34,720 bases of DNA from Helicobacter sp. 13S00401-1 (lineage in GTDB: Bacteria; Campylobacterota; Campylobacteria; Campylobacterales; Helicobacteraceae), in assembly GCF_002272925.1 (NCBI RefSeq), contig NZ_MLAR01000016.1, positions 1 through 34,720 on the forward strand, written 5' to 3'. Made by a program: the position numbers and the translations under genes. The notes under the pieces are model-generated. The model was not told the origin of the DNA, made no database searches, and saw only the letters and a program-made list of their open reading frames with translations. This document shows, piece after piece, positions 7,391 through 15,203 of the stretch. Within the stretch, counting starts at the first letter, position 1; each line of letters opens with the position of its first letter.

Positions 7391-8035
7391 ATGAAGAAAG
7401 AAAATCCTACTATTAATGTAAATGGTTTTAGCATAGAGGACTTAAAAGTAGAAGCTAACCACACTCATCCTGTAAAAATGGCTAAGCATCATCCAAGCTT
7501 GAAAGATAGGATTAATGATTCAATAAGAACTATAAAAGACTTCCCAAAAAAGGGCATAGATTTTAAAGATATAACAACCTTTTTGCAAAATGGAGTACTT
7601 TTTAGTAAGTATATAGACTTTTTAGCTGCAAGATATGCCCACTTTCATCTAGATTATGTCTTAGGGATAGAATCTAGAGGCTTTATCTTTGCAAGTGCTT
7701 TAGCCTATAAACTTCAGTGTGGCTTTGTGCCTATAAGAAAAAAAGGCAAACTTCCAGGTAAGACTATAGAGCAAAGCTATGCACTAGAGTATGGAAGCGA
7801 TATAGTAGAAATCCACGTTGATGCATTTCATGGTGCTAAAGATGCAAAAGTAGTCATCCTTGATGACTTGCTTGCAACTGGAGGCACTGCAGCTGCAGCT
7901 TTAAAGTTAGTTAATGCACTTCAAGGAAAGTGTATAGAGTGTTCATTTTTAATGAATTTAAGTGAGTTTGATAGCCTAGAATCTAAACAAGAGTTTTTAA
8001 AAGTTGCTAAAGTTTTTAGCTTGCTTGAATGTTAG
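7391..8035 (+). CDS. apt: Adenine phosphoribosyltransferase with N-terminal extension
   Basis: Converts adenine and PRPP to AMP in purine salvage. The family core starts near SLKDRINDSIRTIKDFPKKG (36-55); the PRPP-binding motif VVILDDLLATGGT is at 154-166 and the hood region IRKKGKLPGKT at 115-125. At 214 residues it exceeds the usual 170-185 because of about 35 extra N-terminal residues that include four His (HTH and KHH). AAGGA lies 6-10 bases before the ATG, which supports this start, but a later start cannot be excluded. It is 16 bases after the coiled-coil gene in the same operon. Confidence 0.93.
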   Translation: MKKENPTINVNGFSIEDLKVEANHTHPVKMAKHHPSLKDRINDSIRTIKDFPKKGIDFKDITTFLQNGVLFSKYIDFLAARYAHFHLDYVLGIESRGFIFASALAYKLQCGFVPIRKKGKLPGKTIEQSYALEYGSDIVEIHVDAFHGAKDAKVVILDDLLATGGTAAAALKLVNALQGKCIECSFLMNLSEFDSLESKQEFLKVAKVFSLLEC

Positions 8036-8047
8036 GTAGTAAGTTTT

Positions 8048-8671
8048 ATGGAACATTTAACTGACCTACTAGACACTCTTTGGAACTCTCACGTTGAAAC
8101 ATGGGGGTATCTAATCCTTTTTATATGGAGTATATTAGAAGGAGAGTGGGGACTTTTTTTGGCAGGGCTTGCAGCCTATGATGGTAAGTTAGATGTAGTA
8201 ATAGCCATACTTGTAGCTGGACTTGGTGGCTTTGTAGGCGATCAGATCTATTTTTACATAGGGCGTCTTAATAAAAAATTAGTTCAAAGAAAGCTTAAAT
8301 CACAAAGGCGAAAGTTTGCACTAGCTAGTCTTTTGATGTCGCGCTATGGTTGGCCTATAATCTTTGTGCAAAGGTATCTTTATGGCCTTAGAACTGTCAT
8401 ACCAATAAGTATAGGGCTTACTAAATATAGCGCCCTCAAGTTTGCGTTCATTAATCTAATCTCAGCTTGGATATGGGCATCTGTAACCATACTCCCAGCA
8501 TGGTTTTTTGGCTCAGCCATACTTACTTTTTTCAAAAAAATTAGAGATTATCTAATAGAAAACCCACTTCATCTATCTATATTTATCTTGATAATAGTAA
8601 TCTTAGTAGGACTGTTTATCTTTTATAAAAGAAGAAAATATAAAAAACTAAAACAAGACAAAACTAAATAA
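8048..8671 (+). CDS. DedA-family inner-membrane protein
   Basis: A 207-residue polytopic membrane protein. The family features are the acidic EGEWG near 32-36 in the first re-entrant segment, GGFVGDQIYFYIGR near 60-73, and RYLYGLRTVIPISIG near 108-122, with the conserved Arg residues. DedA proteins are needed for proton-motive-force homeostasis, and some recycle undecaprenyl phosphate. The C-terminus is basic. Position matches HP0571 in H. pylori. The exact substrate is not deducible. Confidence 0.82.
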   Translation: MEHLTDLLDTLWNSHVETWGYLILFIWSILEGEWGLFLAGLAAYDGKLDVVIAILVAGLGGFVGDQIYFYIGRLNKKLVQRKLKSQRRKFALASLLMSRYGWPIIFVQRYLYGLRTVIPISIGLTKYSALKFAFINLISAWIWASVTILPAWFFGSAILTFFKKIRDYLIENPLHLSIFILIIVILVGLFIFYKRRKYKKLKQDKTK

Positions 8672-8681
8672 AAGGACACAC

Positions 8682-10103
8682 ATGGTAAAACTTACAAATA
8701 CTAAAAACGAAGGCGTACAACTAGTCCTAGTTACAAAAACTGATATAGATAATAATGCTAGTAATATAGCAGCTGATTTAGAGCTTTTAAAAGCTTTTAA
8801 CTTTAAAGCTAAAGGAAACTTTTTTTCTCAGAAAAACAAGATTCTTTACATTGGCATAAAAGACTTTAGCGTTGATAGCTTAGAGAGTGCTTGTTTAAGT
8901 GCTTTAAATGTGCTTACAGAGTGGAAGATAGAATCTGCTTTTATAGATATAGATGATAAGTTTAGCGCGACTATAGCCTATGCTTTTTTACTAGGAAGTT
9001 ATAAATTTGATAGATTTAAGTCAAAAGATCCAAAAGAAAGTGATAGCACAGATTCTAGAATCTTAAGTATCTCTATAAAAAATGCAAGCCCATCTCTTTT
9101 AGATGAAGTAAGTCTTGTATCTAAAGAAGTTTGCTTTGTTAGAGACTTAGTAAATACCCCACCAAATATAGCTAACTCTACTTATCTAGCCTATGTTGCA
9201 AGAGATAAAAGCTTAGAAAAAGAGTTTAAAGACAAAGTAACTTGCAATCTTTATGATAATGACTTTTTAGAGTCTCAAAAAATGGGTGCTTTTTTAGCGG
9301 TTAATCAAGCCTCAAATTTTCCAGCTTACTTAGTCCATCTTGTTTATAAACCAAAAAAAGCTAAGAAAAAAGTAGTTTTAGTTGGTAAGGGGCTAGTTTA
9401 TGATACAGGTGGTTTAAGCTTAAAACCAGCTGATTATATGACTACTATGAAGGCTGATAAGGCAGGGGCGTGCACAGTATTAGGTGCTTTTTTTGCTATA
9501 GCTAAGCTAGAGCTTGATGTAGAGCTTCATGCCATTATGGGTATAACTGATAATGCCATAGGTAAAAATGCCTATAGACCAGATGATGTTTTAGTCTCTA
9601 GAGAAGGTAAGACTATAGAGGTTAAAAACACAGATGCAGAAGGGCGCTTAGTCTTGGCTGATTGCTTAAGCTATGCACAAGACTTAGGGGCTGATGTGAT
9701 ACTAGACTTTGCAACTTTAACAGGGGCTTGTGTGGTTGCACTAGGAGAGTATACAAGTGGAGTTATGGGCTTTAATGATGAGTTAAAAGATAGTTTTGTA
9801 AAAGCTTCACTAGAGGCTAATGAACTAGCCCATACCCTTCCTTTTAACCCTCACCTTAAAAAGCTTTTAGAATCTAAGATAGCAGATGTTTCAAATATAT
9901 CTAGCTCAAGATATGGTGGGGCTATAACTGCTGGATTATTCTTAAGTGAGTTTATAAGGGAAGAGTATAAAGAAAAGTGGGTGCATGTAGATATAGCAGG
10001 TCCAGCTTATGTTGAAAAAACATGGAGTGTTAATCCAAGTGGGGCAAGTGGAATAGCACTTAGATCTATAGTTCACTTTGTTAAAAACTACATTAAAGGC
10101 TAG
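8682..10103 (+). CDS. pepA: Leucyl aminopeptidase (M17)
   Basis: A cytosolic aminopeptidase of the two-metal M17 family, acting in peptide turnover. Metal and catalytic residues are recognisable: Lys236 and Asp241 in VGKGLVYDTGG, Asp259 in MKADKAGA, and Asp318, Glu320 and Arg322 in NTDAEGRLVLAD. The length of 473 residues is usual. AAAAGGA precedes the ATG by 5-10 bases. The gene lies 10 bases after the DedA gene and 2 bases before ychF, so it is inside the conserved operon. Confidence 0.95.
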   Translation: MVKLTNTKNEGVQLVLVTKTDIDNNASNIAADLELLKAFNFKAKGNFFSQKNKILYIGIKDFSVDSLESACLSALNVLTEWKIESAFIDIDDKFSATIAYAFLLGSYKFDRFKSKDPKESDSTDSRILSISIKNASPSLLDEVSLVSKEVCFVRDLVNTPPNIANSTYLAYVARDKSLEKEFKDKVTCNLYDNDFLESQKMGAFLAVNQASNFPAYLVHLVYKPKKAKKKVVLVGKGLVYDTGGLSLKPADYMTTMKADKAGACTVLGAFFAIAKLELDVELHAIMGITDNAIGKNAYRPDDVLVSREGKTIEVKNTDAEGRLVLADCLSYAQDLGADVILDFATLTGACVVALGEYTSGVMGFNDELKDSFVKASLEANELAHTLPFNPHLKKLLESKIADVSNISSSRYGGAITAGLFLSEFIREEYKEKWVHVDIAGPAYVEKTWSVNPSGASGIALRSIVHFVKNYIKG

Positions 10104-10105
10104 AT

Positions 10106-11197
10106 ATGGGCTTAAGCATAGGTATAGTTGGCTTACCAAATGTAGGTAAGTCTACAACTTTTAACGCACTCACTAAAACTCAAAATGCAGAAGCAGCTAA
10201 CTATCCTTTCTGCACGATAGAGCCTAATAAGGCAGTAGTGCCAGTACCAGATCCTAGACTTGAAGAGCTAGCAAAGATAGTTAATCCAAAAAGACTTCAA
10301 TACTCAACAGTTGAGTTTGTAGATATAGCTGGTCTTGTAAAAGGTGCTTCAAAGGGTGAAGGACTGGGTAATCAGTTCTTAGCTAACATTAGAGAGTGTG
10401 AGTGCATCTTGCATGTAGTTCGTTGTTTTGATGATGAAAATATAACTCATGTTGATGGTAAGGTTAACCCTATCATAGATAGTGAAACCATAGAGTTAGA
10501 GCTAATCTATGCTGACTTAGGAAGTTTAGAAAAACGCATACAAAAACTACAAAAAAATCTTAAAGCAAGTAAAGATTCTCAAAAAGAGATGGACTTGTGT
10601 TTAAAACTAAAAGCGCACTTAGAAGAGTGTAAGCCAGCAAGTACATTTAAAGAAGAAGGATTTGAAGAGTTAAATAAAGAGCTTAGATTGCTTAGTGCTA
10701 AAGAAATGATATATGCATTAAATGTAGATGAAGAATCTTTAAGTAATCATGGAAACGCCTACACTAAAGCCTTTTTAGATTCTATAAAAGACTTAAACAG
10801 AGACGCAGTACTTTTGTGCTCTAAGCTAGAAGAAGATATGTTAGGTATGGAAGATAGTGAAAGAGAAGAGTTTTTAAAAGACTTAGGAGTGACTTCAGGT
10901 CTAGCACAAATCATACAAAAAAGCTACTCCAAACTAGGCCTTATAAGCTACTTTACAGCTGGAGTTCAAGAAGTACGTTCATGGAGTATCAAAAATGGCG
11001 ACACAGCCCCTCGTGCTGCAAGTGTTATACATAAAGACTTTGAAAAAGGCTTTATTAGAGCTGAGACTATATCTTATGAAGACTTTATAAAATATAGTGG
11101 TGAAAAGGGTGCAAAAGACGCTGGACTTATGAGATTAGAAGGAAAAGAGTATATAGTTAAAGACGGCGATGTGATGCACTTTAGATTTAATGTCTAA
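10106..11197 (+). CDS. ychF: Redox-regulated ATPase YchF (Obg-like)
   Basis: A 363-residue P-loop protein of the Obg family that binds the ribosome and prefers ATP. The Walker A motif GLPNVGKS is at residues 9-16, the G3 motif DIAGLVKGAS near 70, and the NxxE variant of the G4 motif (NVDE) near 203 explains ATP preference in this family. The C-terminal TGS domain ends the protein. The start codon is 2 bases after the pepA stop, with AAAGG inside pepA, so translation is probably coupled. Last gene of the block shared with H. pylori. Confidence 0.95.
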   Translation: MGLSIGIVGLPNVGKSTTFNALTKTQNAEAANYPFCTIEPNKAVVPVPDPRLEELAKIVNPKRLQYSTVEFVDIAGLVKGASKGEGLGNQFLANIRECECILHVVRCFDDENITHVDGKVNPIIDSETIELELIYADLGSLEKRIQKLQKNLKASKDSQKEMDLCLKLKAHLEECKPASTFKEEGFEELNKELRLLSAKEMIYALNVDEESLSNHGNAYTKAFLDSIKDLNRDAVLLCSKLEEDMLGMEDSEREEFLKDLGVTSGLAQIIQKSYSKLGLISYFTAGVQEVRSWSIKNGDTAPRAASVIHKDFEKGFIRAETISYEDFIKYSGEKGAKDAGLMRLEGKEYIVKDGDVMHFRFNV

Positions 11198-11284
11198 AAA
11201 CTTTATTAAGTTTTAGAATCTAAAGTGTGGATACAAAAAACTCCTCTATACCTTTGTGTAATTTTTAAAAACTAGGATTAAAGT

Positions 11285-12439
11285 TTGAATCTAAATATAT
11301 TTGTATATATCATCTATCCTTTCATAATAAGCTTGCTTATATCTGTTATCATGATAGCCTTTGCTAGACAAAGTGGAGCTTTTATAGATGAAGCAAGTAG
11401 TCTAAAACCTCAACGCTTCCATAACGCACCAACTCCACGTGTTGGAGGACTTGGAATCTTCATAGGCTTTATCATCTTTGGAAGTATGCTTTTTTTTAGT
11501 ACTCCTATATTTACTGTATTTGTTTACTCAGTTATAGGTGGGCTTATAGTTTTTATAAGTGGTTTAGTTGAAGACTTTAAAGGAAGTCTTAGTCCTAAAC
11601 TTAGGCTTTTACTTCAGTGTATAGGTGTTTTTATAGCTACTTTTGGAGCTAATATTTATATCTATGATCTTTCACTAGGCTTTAGTTTGCCTTATATAAT
11701 AGGGATAATCTTTACTATATTTGCAGTAGTTGGCGTGGTTAATGCCCTTAATATTATAGATGGATTTAATGGCTTAGCTTCAGGGCTAACGCTTTTAGTT
11801 TTAATAGCACTCTTTTTTGTTTCTTATACAGTTGGTAACTACTTTGTGCTTTATGCTTCAGTCTTACTTTTTGGTGCAGTACTAGGTTTTTTTGTTTTAA
11901 ATTTTCCTAAAGGCAAGATATTTTTAGGGGATGGTGGAGCTTACTTTTTAGGCTTTATGTTAGGCTTTATGCTAGTTAGTCTTACTCAAACTACTCACTT
12001 TGATAACGCTTCTATATGGAGTATGAGCGTATCTAGATTATATGCTTTCTTAGGCATAGATATAAGCTCAGCCTTACAAGCTTCTATCTTAAGCACGCTT
12101 GGTGCTAAGGGTGTTAATGCTTGGTATGGAGTAGCCCTTTGCATCTATCCTATATGGGAAGTGCTTTTTTCTATCTATAGAAAGAAAAAAGTTAAAAGAA
12201 AGGCCACAAGCCCAGATAACCTTCACTTTCACATGCTAGTTTTTAGAACCCTAGCCCATGGTAATAACGCTAAGACTGCCTTTTACATCCTAGCTTTTAA
12301 CTTGCCTTTTATCATCCTTTCATCTATCTTTTTTGATAACATCTATATACTTTTTGCACTTATTATCATCTTTTGTGCGCTTTATGTAGCTATCTATAAA
12401 ACACTTTTAAAAATAGATAAAGATTTTAAGCAAAGCTAG
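11285..12439 (+). CDS. wecA: MraY/WecA-family undecaprenyl-phosphate sugar-phosphate transferase
   Basis: An integral membrane enzyme that moves a HexNAc-1-phosphate from UDP-sugar to undecaprenyl phosphate, the first step in O-antigen or glycan assembly. Motifs: RFHNAPTPRVGGLGIF near 44-59 (RxHxxPTPRxGG), GLVEDFKGS near 91-99, NIIDGFNGLASG near 156-167, FLGDGGAYFLGF near 213-224, and the His loop DNLHFHM in the C-terminal third. The RVGG and His-loop motifs point to the WecA/TagO/WbpL type rather than MraY. The length of 384 residues is slightly above typical. The start is TTG with GGATT upstream. The symbol is by family; the sugar is unknown. Confidence 0.8.
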   Translation: MNLNIFVYIIYPFIISLLISVIMIAFARQSGAFIDEASSLKPQRFHNAPTPRVGGLGIFIGFIIFGSMLFFSTPIFTVFVYSVIGGLIVFISGLVEDFKGSLSPKLRLLLQCIGVFIATFGANIYIYDLSLGFSLPYIIGIIFTIFAVVGVVNALNIIDGFNGLASGLTLLVLIALFFVSYTVGNYFVLYASVLLFGAVLGFFVLNFPKGKIFLGDGGAYFLGFMLGFMLVSLTQTTHFDNASIWSMSVSRLYAFLGIDISSALQASILSTLGAKGVNAWYGVALCIYPIWEVLFSIYRKKKVKRKATSPDNLHFHMLVFRTLAHGNNAKTAFYILAFNLPFIILSSIFFDNIYILFALIIIFCALYVAIYKTLLKIDKDFKQS

Positions 12440-12455
12440 TTTATAAGTAAGGAGA

Positions 12456-12929
12456 CTACTCTTTATCTAGCTCTTCATTTATGCGTAGATTATGAAGTAC
12501 TAGCTCTTTATAGCGCTCCATCAAAGCTCTTAGTTTTTTATCTTTTAAGATGATAGGAAAAGTGCCTTTTGAACTTTCTATAACTCTTAGCTTTGGAATC
12601 TTTATGTAGGTTAAAAGATTAGCCCTAGGAGTGTAGCCTTCACACTTTATAATAGATTCTAGATTTAGCATTCTTGCAAGCTCTTGGCTATTTTTTAGAA
12701 ACTCTAAGTTATCTTTAGCGTAAAATTTATTATACTCACTGCTTGCAGAAGTTGAACTAAAGGCTATTTTTAAAACTTCATTACGAACAAATATAAATAA
12801 AACGCAGCTTTGTAGGTGCATAGGCAGGAGTTTTTTAAAGTTAGCATGGCCTTTTTGGAGACCATTTTTTTTAAAAACTGCAGTATGATTTAGGCTATCT
12901 GATGATAGAATCTCTTTAATGGATTTCAT
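12456..12929 (-). CDS. Conserved hypothetical protein, possibly DUF721/DciA-like
   Basis: A 157-residue protein from the ATG at 12929 (start MKSIKEILSS). The layout, a basic N-terminal helix, a LLPMHLQSCVLFIFVRNEVLKIAF strand region and a later LLTYIKIPKLRV segment, recalls the DUF721 family, which includes the helicase loader DciA; this is tentative. The frame stays open 23 codons further to 12998, but that part is antisense to a clear small lipoprotein gene. No good ribosome site precedes either start. It converges with the WecA-family gene 16 bases away. No catalytic motif is seen. Confidence 0.55.
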   Translation of the reverse strand: MKSIKEILSSDSLNHTAVFKKNGLQKGHANFKKLLPMHLQSCVLFIFVRNEVLKIAFSSTSASSEYNKFYAKDNLEFLKNSQELARMLNLESIIKCEGYTPRANLLTYIKIPKLRVIESSKGTFPIILKDKKLRALMERYKELVLHNLRINEELDKE

Positions 12930-12930
12930 A

Positions 12931-13053
12931 ATGAAAATACTAGCAAAACTAGCCATAATTGTTGGCATCGTATTAATATTTAATGCCTGTGGCAACAAAC
13001 AAGATCCTTACTGGGGCACGCCACCTAAGGATGCATCAAAGCCTTTAATCTAA
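12931..13053 (+). CDS. Small lipoprotein of 40 residues
   Basis: A short gene: Lys-starting signal peptide, hydrophobic core IIVGIVLIF, lipobox FNAC at 17-20 with Cys20 as the lipidated residue, then a 20-residue tail rich in Pro and charged residues (DPYWGTPPKDASKP). GGA lies about 8 bases before the ATG. Its start codon is one base from the start codon of the opposite-strand gene (CAT-A-ATG). The TAA is 20 bases before the first FUSC gene, so it is probably the first gene of that operon. Tiny lipoproteins beside envelope transporters can be outer-membrane tethers or accessory subunits, but the role here is unknown. Confidence 0.75.
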   Translation: MKILAKLAIIVGIVLIFNACGNKQDPYWGTPPKDASKPLI

Positions 13054-13073
13054 AAAATAGGTGAAGGGAACTA

Positions 13074-15164
13074 ATGGAAAAGGTCTTTTATAAAGCACTG
13101 CTTTTTAAAGCAAAAGCTTTTATACAGAAGTATGACCCAGGCTATTTTAGCTTTGTGTTTGCTATAAAAGCTTCTATATCTCTAGTTATAAGTGGTTTTA
13201 TAGCCTATTATATATTTGAAAATAGGGTGCCTGTTATACTTACCACTCTTGGTGGGCTATATGTATTTTTCCTAACACTTACTTTAAGTCCAACTTCAGC
13301 TAGAAAGAGTTACGTCTTTTTGTTTGTAGTTGTTTCTAGTATAGGCGCAGCTATATTTATGGAGCTTGCAAAAAATGCTCTTGGGGGTAGCTTATATGAT
13401 CTTTTATGGTTGATCATACCTATTATTGTCCTAAGCTTTATAGTGGGTATGGCTAAGGCTTATGACTTAGAGTTACATAAAGTTATGGTTTTAGTTATCA
13501 TAGTTGCTCTAATAGCTTGTTTATATGTAGAAGCAAAGATAACTATAACTTTAACTGAGATATTAGTCTCTATGCCACTAGGTGGCTTTATCGCCATGCT
13601 TTTTTCTTTTTTTAGCTTTACACCTCATAGAATCTATGGACGCTATATTAGAACCCACTATCCTTTGATATTAAATCACTGCATGCTTATGATTAAAAAC
13701 ATACAAGATCTAAACGTGTATCACAAAGAAAGAGAAGAAGCCCTAACCTTGATAACAAACTTGAAAAAAGTCTTAGAATCAAAGTCAGGCTATGTTAAAA
13801 ATGCCTATGCTATTAAAAACATACAAAGAGCTATATTTTATATCTATAGGATAGAAGATCTAACTTTGAGTATAAATAATTTACATGAGTACACTGCAAA
13901 AGAAGGGTTTAATAACAAAGTTAAAAAAGAGCTTATGCATAACATCATGCAGATAAGCGATATCTTTTCAGGCCACGTGCCAAAGATAGAAACCACTGAG
14001 TTAGATGCTTACTTGAACTCTTCAGAATCTAGAAGAGATAACGCCTTAGAGCTAGATGCTATAAAGATTCTTTACTCTAAAATTAAGATTTTTTCTAAGG
14101 CTGATAACTTTTCTGCTAACAATCATACTAATGGCATAAAACCTTTTGAGTTTTTTAAAGCTTTTAGTGTTTCTTTTAAGTCTATAGGCTGGAGGAATGA
14201 AGTTTATAGATTTAGCGTTAAGTACTCTTTAGCAGTTACTATCACTCTAGCTGTAGCTACTATGTTTGACCTTTATAGGGGGATATGGATGTGTTTTGGA
14301 GTAGTAGCAACCATAAGGCCTTCAGTTGGAGGACTTCAAACTTCAGGCAAAGAGTATATATTTGGCAATATTATAGGTGGTATCATAGGTATAGCCCTAG
14401 CTTACTTTACGCACGACACACCTGTTTTTTATGTAGTTTTAGTGATAGTTATGTTTTTGATGATTTATTTTAGAGTTTTTCCTAACTGGCTTTGGACTGG
14501 AACAGTAGTGTGTTCTTTAGCTATGCTTTATTCTATAATCTTTTATCAAGACTATATGGAGTTTGTGCTTCAGCGTTTTATTGACGTTTTAACTGGTTTT
14601 GTTATAGCAGTTGGAGTTTTTTGGGCTATATGGCCACGCTACTCTTATAACGCTCTTTTTGAGCAGTTTAAAAAGCAGATTGCTGAGTTAAATGGTATGG
14701 CAACCTTACTAAAAAATAGTATAGGTATAGGAAGTATAGATCACTCACTTTTACAAAGTAAGCAATCAGAGTTTTTAGATAGGGATAAAGAGATAAAAGC
14801 CATTATTAAAGAATCTAAAAATGAAAAACGTTTCTTTTGGATTATAGAAGAGAGTGAAAAGGTTATGAATATTTTAGATTCTATGCTTATGCACTTAAAT
14901 GAGCTAACTCATTTTATAAACACTCAAATAAGCCAAGGTAAAGATGTCTATCTTTATGTAAATGACTTAAATACTATAGCTATAAGATTTACTATGATAG
15001 ATAATTTAATGACTGCAACTCCTCATTATTTTAGATATAACTTAGATGATAAGCTCTTAGTCGTAGATGATAAGTACTTTGCGTGGGTGGTAAAAAGTAT
15101 CTTTGATAGTCAAGATGAGCTTTATACTATAGCTAGTAAATATATGGCTGATATCAGTAAGTAG
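13074..15164 (+). CDS. FUSC-family membrane protein, first of a tandem pair
   Basis: A 696-residue inner-membrane protein of the FUSC/YccS/AaeB group (aromatic-acid-exporter type). It has two hydrophobic bundles (about residues 24-185 and 385-525), each followed by a soluble helical part, the duplicated FUSC architecture. The second bundle holds GIWMCFGVVATIRPSVGG. Transport direction and substrate are unknown; relatives with tested roles export aromatic acids or other amphipathic compounds. A strong site, GAAGGGA, precedes the ATG. A second copy follows at 15204. The stretch around 14279-14340 is almost identical in DNA to its paralogue, suggesting gene conversion or strong constraint. Confidence 0.85.
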   Translation: MEKVFYKALLFKAKAFIQKYDPGYFSFVFAIKASISLVISGFIAYYIFENRVPVILTTLGGLYVFFLTLTLSPTSARKSYVFLFVVVSSIGAAIFMELAKNALGGSLYDLLWLIIPIIVLSFIVGMAKAYDLELHKVMVLVIIVALIACLYVEAKITITLTEILVSMPLGGFIAMLFSFFSFTPHRIYGRYIRTHYPLILNHCMLMIKNIQDLNVYHKEREEALTLITNLKKVLESKSGYVKNAYAIKNIQRAIFYIYRIEDLTLSINNLHEYTAKEGFNNKVKKELMHNIMQISDIFSGHVPKIETTELDAYLNSSESRRDNALELDAIKILYSKIKIFSKADNFSANNHTNGIKPFEFFKAFSVSFKSIGWRNEVYRFSVKYSLAVTITLAVATMFDLYRGIWMCFGVVATIRPSVGGLQTSGKEYIFGNIIGGIIGIALAYFTHDTPVFYVVLVIVMFLMIYFRVFPNWLWTGTVVCSLAMLYSIIFYQDYMEFVLQRFIDVLTGFVIAVGVFWAIWPRYSYNALFEQFKKQIAELNGMATLLKNSIGIGSIDHSLLQSKQSEFLDRDKEIKAIIKESKNEKRFFWIIEESEKVMNILDSMLMHLNELTHFINTQISQGKDVYLYVNDLNTIAIRFTMIDNLMTATPHYFRYNLDDKLLVVDDKYFAWVVKSIFDSQDELYTIASKYMADISK

Positions 15165-15203
15165 TTAGTTAGTAAAATTTTAGATTTTTAAAGGCACTTT
15201 TTT

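Noticed and set aside
11197-11214. AAAACTT/AAGTTTT stem at the ychF stop as a terminator
   Set aside because: It overlaps the stop codon, contains only two G/C pairs and lacks a following T tract.
12930-12998. N-terminal extension of the DUF721-like gene
   Set aside because: The extra 23 codons are antisense to the small lipoprotein and add no family motif, though neither start has a strong ribosome site.
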